The notes beneath the pieces were generated by a model, which had not been told where the DNA came from, did no database searches, and saw nothing but the letters and a program-made list of their open reading frames with translations. From the IMG/VR virus record IMGVR_UViG_3300004461_000415, positions 1 through 23,603 of that record: DNA of 23,603 nt; one strand, 5' to 3'. Position 1 is the stretch's first letter; every line of letters starts with the position of its first letter. Of the stretch, positions 21,596-23,603 are shown in pieces. Source of the stretch: a virus. Both the position numbers and the translations under genes were made by a program.

Positions 21596-22501
21596 ATGGC
21601 AGTAAACATAACAAGCACATATGCAGGAGAATTTGCAGGGGAATATATCTCTGCTGCTCTTCTAAGCGGTAACACTATTGCAAATGGTGGAATCGAAGTG
21701 AAACCAAATATCAAATACAAAGAGGTTATCAAAAAGGTAGCAACTAGTGGTTTGGTAGTAGATGCAACTTGTGATTTCACAAGTGCAGGATCAGTTACAT
21801 TAACTGAAAGAATTATTCAACCCGAATATTTCCAAGTAAATCAAGAGATGTGTTTAACACCTTTCCAATCTGATTGGGAGGCTGCTCAAATGGGATACTC
21901 TGCTTTTGATCAATTACCTCCTAAGTTCAGTGATTTTATTATAGGGCAATTTGCCTCAGAAGTCGCTGCTAAGACAGAATCTAACATTTGGAGTGGTGCA
22001 AACGCTACAACAGGTGAGTTTGATGGTTTTGTAACACTTATGACTGCTGATGCTGATGTAATCGATGTAGCAGCAGGTGCAGTTGTTGTTGGAAACGTAG
22101 TTACTGAAATGCAGAAAATAGTTGATGCTATTCCTGCTACTTTATTTGGTAAGGAAGATTTACACATCTATGTATCACAAAACATTGCAAAGGCTTATGT
22201 TGGTGCAATGGGAGCATTAGGAAGTGGTATTGACAACAGAGGAGCGTTGTGGTATCAGAATGGCGCACCTTTATCATTCGGTGGTATTCCGTTATTCGTA
22301 GCAAATGGATTAGGAAATAATCAAGCAGTTGCTGCTGAGAAGTCTAATCTCTTTTTTGGAACTTCTCTTTTGAGTGATCAAAATGAATGCAAGTTGCTGG
22401 ATATGAGGGATTTAGACGGCTCACAAAATGTAAGATTGGTGATGCGATTTGCAGCAGCCGTACAGTACGGAATTGGTTCTGACATCGTTCTATACTCTTA
22501 A
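21596..22501 (+). CDS. Major capsid protein, HK97-fold type
   Basis: 301 aa, Ala/Gly-rich, starting MAVNITSTYAGEFAGEYISA. It has a long alpha segment near 120 (FIIGQFASEVAAKTESNIWSG), a strand/loop segment LHIYVSQNIAKAYVGAMG, GGIPLFVANGLG, and a C-terminal NVRLVMRFAAAVQYGIGSDI typical of the capsid P-domain end. Location after the scaffold and the strong terminator behind it support the call. If cleaved, the XkdF-like protease would process it or the scaffold. Confidence 0.82.
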   Translation: MAVNITSTYAGEFAGEYISAALLSGNTIANGGIEVKPNIKYKEVIKKVATSGLVVDATCDFTSAGSVTLTERIIQPEYFQVNQEMCLTPFQSDWEAAQMGYSAFDQLPPKFSDFIIGQFASEVAAKTESNIWSGANATTGEFDGFVTLMTADADVIDVAAGAVVVGNVVTEMQKIVDAIPATLFGKEDLHIYVSQNIAKAYVGAMGALGSGIDNRGALWYQNGAPLSFGGIPLFVANGLGNNQAVAAEKSNLFFGTSLLSDQNECKLLDMRDLDGSQNVRLVMRFAAAVQYGIGSDIVLYS

Positions 22502-22520
22502 TAAATTTTAAACCATAAGA

Positions 22521-22558
22521 AAGGGGTAGGTGGTTATGTCTATCTACCCCTTTTTTTT
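22521..22558 (+). terminator. Rho-independent terminator after the capsid gene
   Basis: GGGGTAGGT (22523-22531) pairs with ATCTACCCC (22542-22550; one G-U), flanked by A and T, then eight T. A strong terminator fits a highly expressed capsid operon; the next gene may rely on read-through. Confidence 0.85.
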
Positions 22559-22572
22559 AAAATATAAAAAAT

Positions 22573-23112
22573 ATGGCATGTAATGTATCAGCAGGAAGAG
22601 TACTTCCTTGCAAAGCAGGATTCGGAGGAATTAAGGCTGCTTACTTTTTTGATCTAGATGGATTAGGAACATTGACATATACAGATGGAGTTATTACTAC
22701 AATAGCAGGTACTCCTACTGTTTATGAGTACGATGTAAAAAATACATCTTCACTAGAAACTGCAATTAACAGTTCTAGGGAAACAGGAACAACGTTCTAT
22801 GAGCAAACGCTTAGTTTAACTTTAACTTATCTAGATGCACCAACACAAGAGCAAATTAAATTACTTGCTTGGGGACGTCCTAGTGTAGCGGTTGAAGATT
22901 ATTATGGCAATATGTTCATAGTAGGTTTGGAAAATGGTATGGAATTAAATTCGGGGACTATTGGCACAGGAACACAACCTTCTGATTTGAGTGGATTCAC
23001 AATGACATTGGTAGGGCAAGAACCCGATCCTGCAACATTTATCACTTCAACATTAATCACAGAAGCAACTCAAGGAACAAAAATTGATCCTACTTTGACT
23101 GTAACTCCTTAA
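22573..23112 (+). CDS. Major tail tube-like protein (179 aa)
   Basis: Starts MACNVSAGRVLPCKAGFGGI. Beta-rich; contains EQTLSLTLTYLDAPTQEQIK and a C-terminal GTGTQPSDLSGFTMTLVGQE, recalling the strand pattern of tail tube proteins of siphoviruses. Location next to the capsid gene rather than in the tail module is unusual; a head decoration protein is the alternative. It is flanked by terminators on both sides. Confidence 0.6.
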   Translation: MACNVSAGRVLPCKAGFGGIKAAYFFDLDGLGTLTYTDGVITTIAGTPTVYEYDVKNTSSLETAINSSRETGTTFYEQTLSLTLTYLDAPTQEQIKLLAWGRPSVAVEDYYGNMFIVGLENGMELNSGTIGTGTQPSDLSGFTMTLVGQEPDPATFITSTLITEATQGTKIDPTLTVTP

Positions 23113-23132
23113 TTATTTATTTTCTTCTAGTG

Positions 23133-23165
23133 AAAGCATCTCTTTTTAGGGGGTGCTTTTTTTTT
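23133..23165 (+). terminator. Rho-independent terminator
   Basis: AAAGCATCTC (23133-23142) pairs with GGGGTGCTTT (23150-23159; G-U pairs tolerated) around a 7 nt loop, followed by a run of T to 23165. Confidence 0.8.
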
Positions 23166-23178
23166 GTCTTATTTAGTT

Positions 23179-23195
23179 GACAGTACACTACTGTC
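23179..23195 (+). promoter_or_regulatory. Perfect inverted repeat, operator candidate
   Basis: GACAGTA-CAC-TACTGTC: 7 bp arms around a 3 nt spacer, 33 nt before the start of the 53 aa gene. No T-run follows, so it is more like a protein-binding site than a terminator. Confidence 0.45.
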
Positions 23196-23227
23196 CATTC
23201 TTTTTAACCTTAAAATTGTCTATAAAA

Positions 23228-23389
23228 ATGCAAGAATTACACAATCAAATACAAAATTTAGAATCTCAATTAACAGGTAATATGTTCACAGACATGGAAA
23301 TAAAGGATAAAATCCATAATCTTAAAATGAAATTAAATGGTTCTAAACCTAGTTCTTCTGAAATTGATTGTGTCGGGTGTGGATCATAA
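23228..23389 (+). CDS. Small coiled-coil protein with CxxC end (53 aa)
   Basis: MQELHNQIQNLESQLTGNMF, then IKDKIHNLKMKLNG, and a C-terminus ending DCVGCGS. The heptad pattern suggests a helical hairpin; the CVGC pair could bind metal or form a disulfide. ATG 23228 is preferred over a TTG at 23177, which would translate the inverted repeat. Function unknown. Confidence 0.6.
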   Translation: MQELHNQIQNLESQLTGNMFTDMEIKDKIHNLKMKLNGSKPSSSEIDCVGCGS

Positions 23390-23410
23390 AACAAAACCCT
23401 ATTTTTTTTG

Positions 23411-23426
23411 CGTTATATAGGTATGA
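23411..23426 (+). promoter_or_regulatory. Late element CGTTATAT-N3-TATGA, copy 4
   Basis: CGTTATAT AGG TATGA; the ATG (23423) starts the last gene of the window. Preceded by a T-run and G (TTTTTTGCGTTATAT), as in copy 1. Confidence 0.65.
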
Positions 23427-23603
23427 TTGTATTAACAACATCAGCATCTGCACAAACATTTAAGGTAATACCAAGAGATTATACTTTAACGGCATTTACA
23501 ATGAGCATAAGAGATGATAGTACAAACGTAACTGTGACATATAATATTACAGGTGTCACTACAAGCGGAAATTACAGAACATTTCAAAACACATTCTCAC
23601 CTG
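23423..23603 (+). CDS. Structural-type protein, N-terminal part (runs off window)
   Basis: 60 residues visible: MIVLTTSASAQTFKVIPRDY, then TMSIRDDSTNVTVTYNITGV. No stop before the window edge. Beta-rich, T/S/N composition like the neighbouring virion proteins, and expressed from a late element, so a structural (neck or tail) role is likely. The early TTSASAQT stretch is not a convincing signal peptide. Confidence 0.6.
   Translation, partial: MIVLTTSASAQTFKVIPRDYTLTAFTMSIRDDSTNVTVTYNITGVTTSGNYRTFQNTFSP

Noticed and set aside
23177-23227. TTG start for the 53 aa coiled-coil protein
   Set aside because: It would translate an inverted repeat and non-conserved hydrophobic residues; ATG 23228 opens the helical protein.
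1-23603. CRISPR arrays, IS elements, integrase, att sites, tRNA genes
   Set aside because: Looked for and not seen: no regularly spaced repeats, transposase or integrase motifs, or cloverleaf sequences.

Overview
The window is a segment of a double-stranded DNA phage of a Bacteroidota host, most likely a marine flavobacterium. All genes are on the + strand, tightly packed, and often joined by ATGA or TAATG overlaps. The DNA is AT-rich (about one third G+C by eye) and Shine-Dalgarno sequences are essentially absent. Several promoters fit the Bacteroidota pattern TTTG-N19-TAnnTTTG. HK97-type head genes, a tape measure protein and a frameshifted tail chaperone indicate a long-tailed (siphovirus-like) virion. 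No integrase, repressor, tRNA, IS element or CRISPR array was seen, and no portal gene could be recognised.

Layout: (1) 1-1356 is the end of a coiled-coil protein followed by a probable lysis cassette (M15 peptidase and two small membrane proteins). (2) 1357-1501 is a gene-free, G-rich spacer with a G-quadruplex motif and a GC hairpin. (3) 1502-10118 holds recombination, replication and regulation genes: NinG-like HNH protein, ERF annealing protein, SSB-like protein, RepA/RecA-like ATPase, ECF-like sigma factor, 5'-3' exonuclease, C5-cytosine methyltransferase, PAPS-reductase-like PP-loop protein, MazG-like fragment, DnaA domain IV-like protein and PD-(D/E)XK-like nuclease, plus many proteins under 60 aa. 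A putative small RNA gene lies at about 1907-2007. (4) 9857-11327 encodes the terminase small and large subunits. (5) 11389-12008 holds two unknown genes behind a host-type promoter. (6) 12099-18892 is the tail module: G/GT-like chaperone, completion and baseplate-like proteins, tape measure. (7) 18987-23603 is the head module (XkdF-like protease, small proteins, scaffold, capsid), then a tail-tube-like protein and further structural genes running off the window.

Regulation appears two-tiered. Host-type promoters precede early and middle genes and the sRNA. A different element, CGTTATAT-NNN-TATGA, with its ATG being the start codon, occurs four times and only in front of virion operons (12099, 18987, 21004, 23423). 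The phage-encoded sigma-like protein is the obvious candidate to read it.

The whole window also avoids CCWGR/YCWGG pentamers. Every Pro-Asp/Glu dipeptide I found uses CCC, and TCN-coded Ser before Gly uses TCG. This suggests selection by a restriction or methylation specificity. All calls were made by eye, without database searches.
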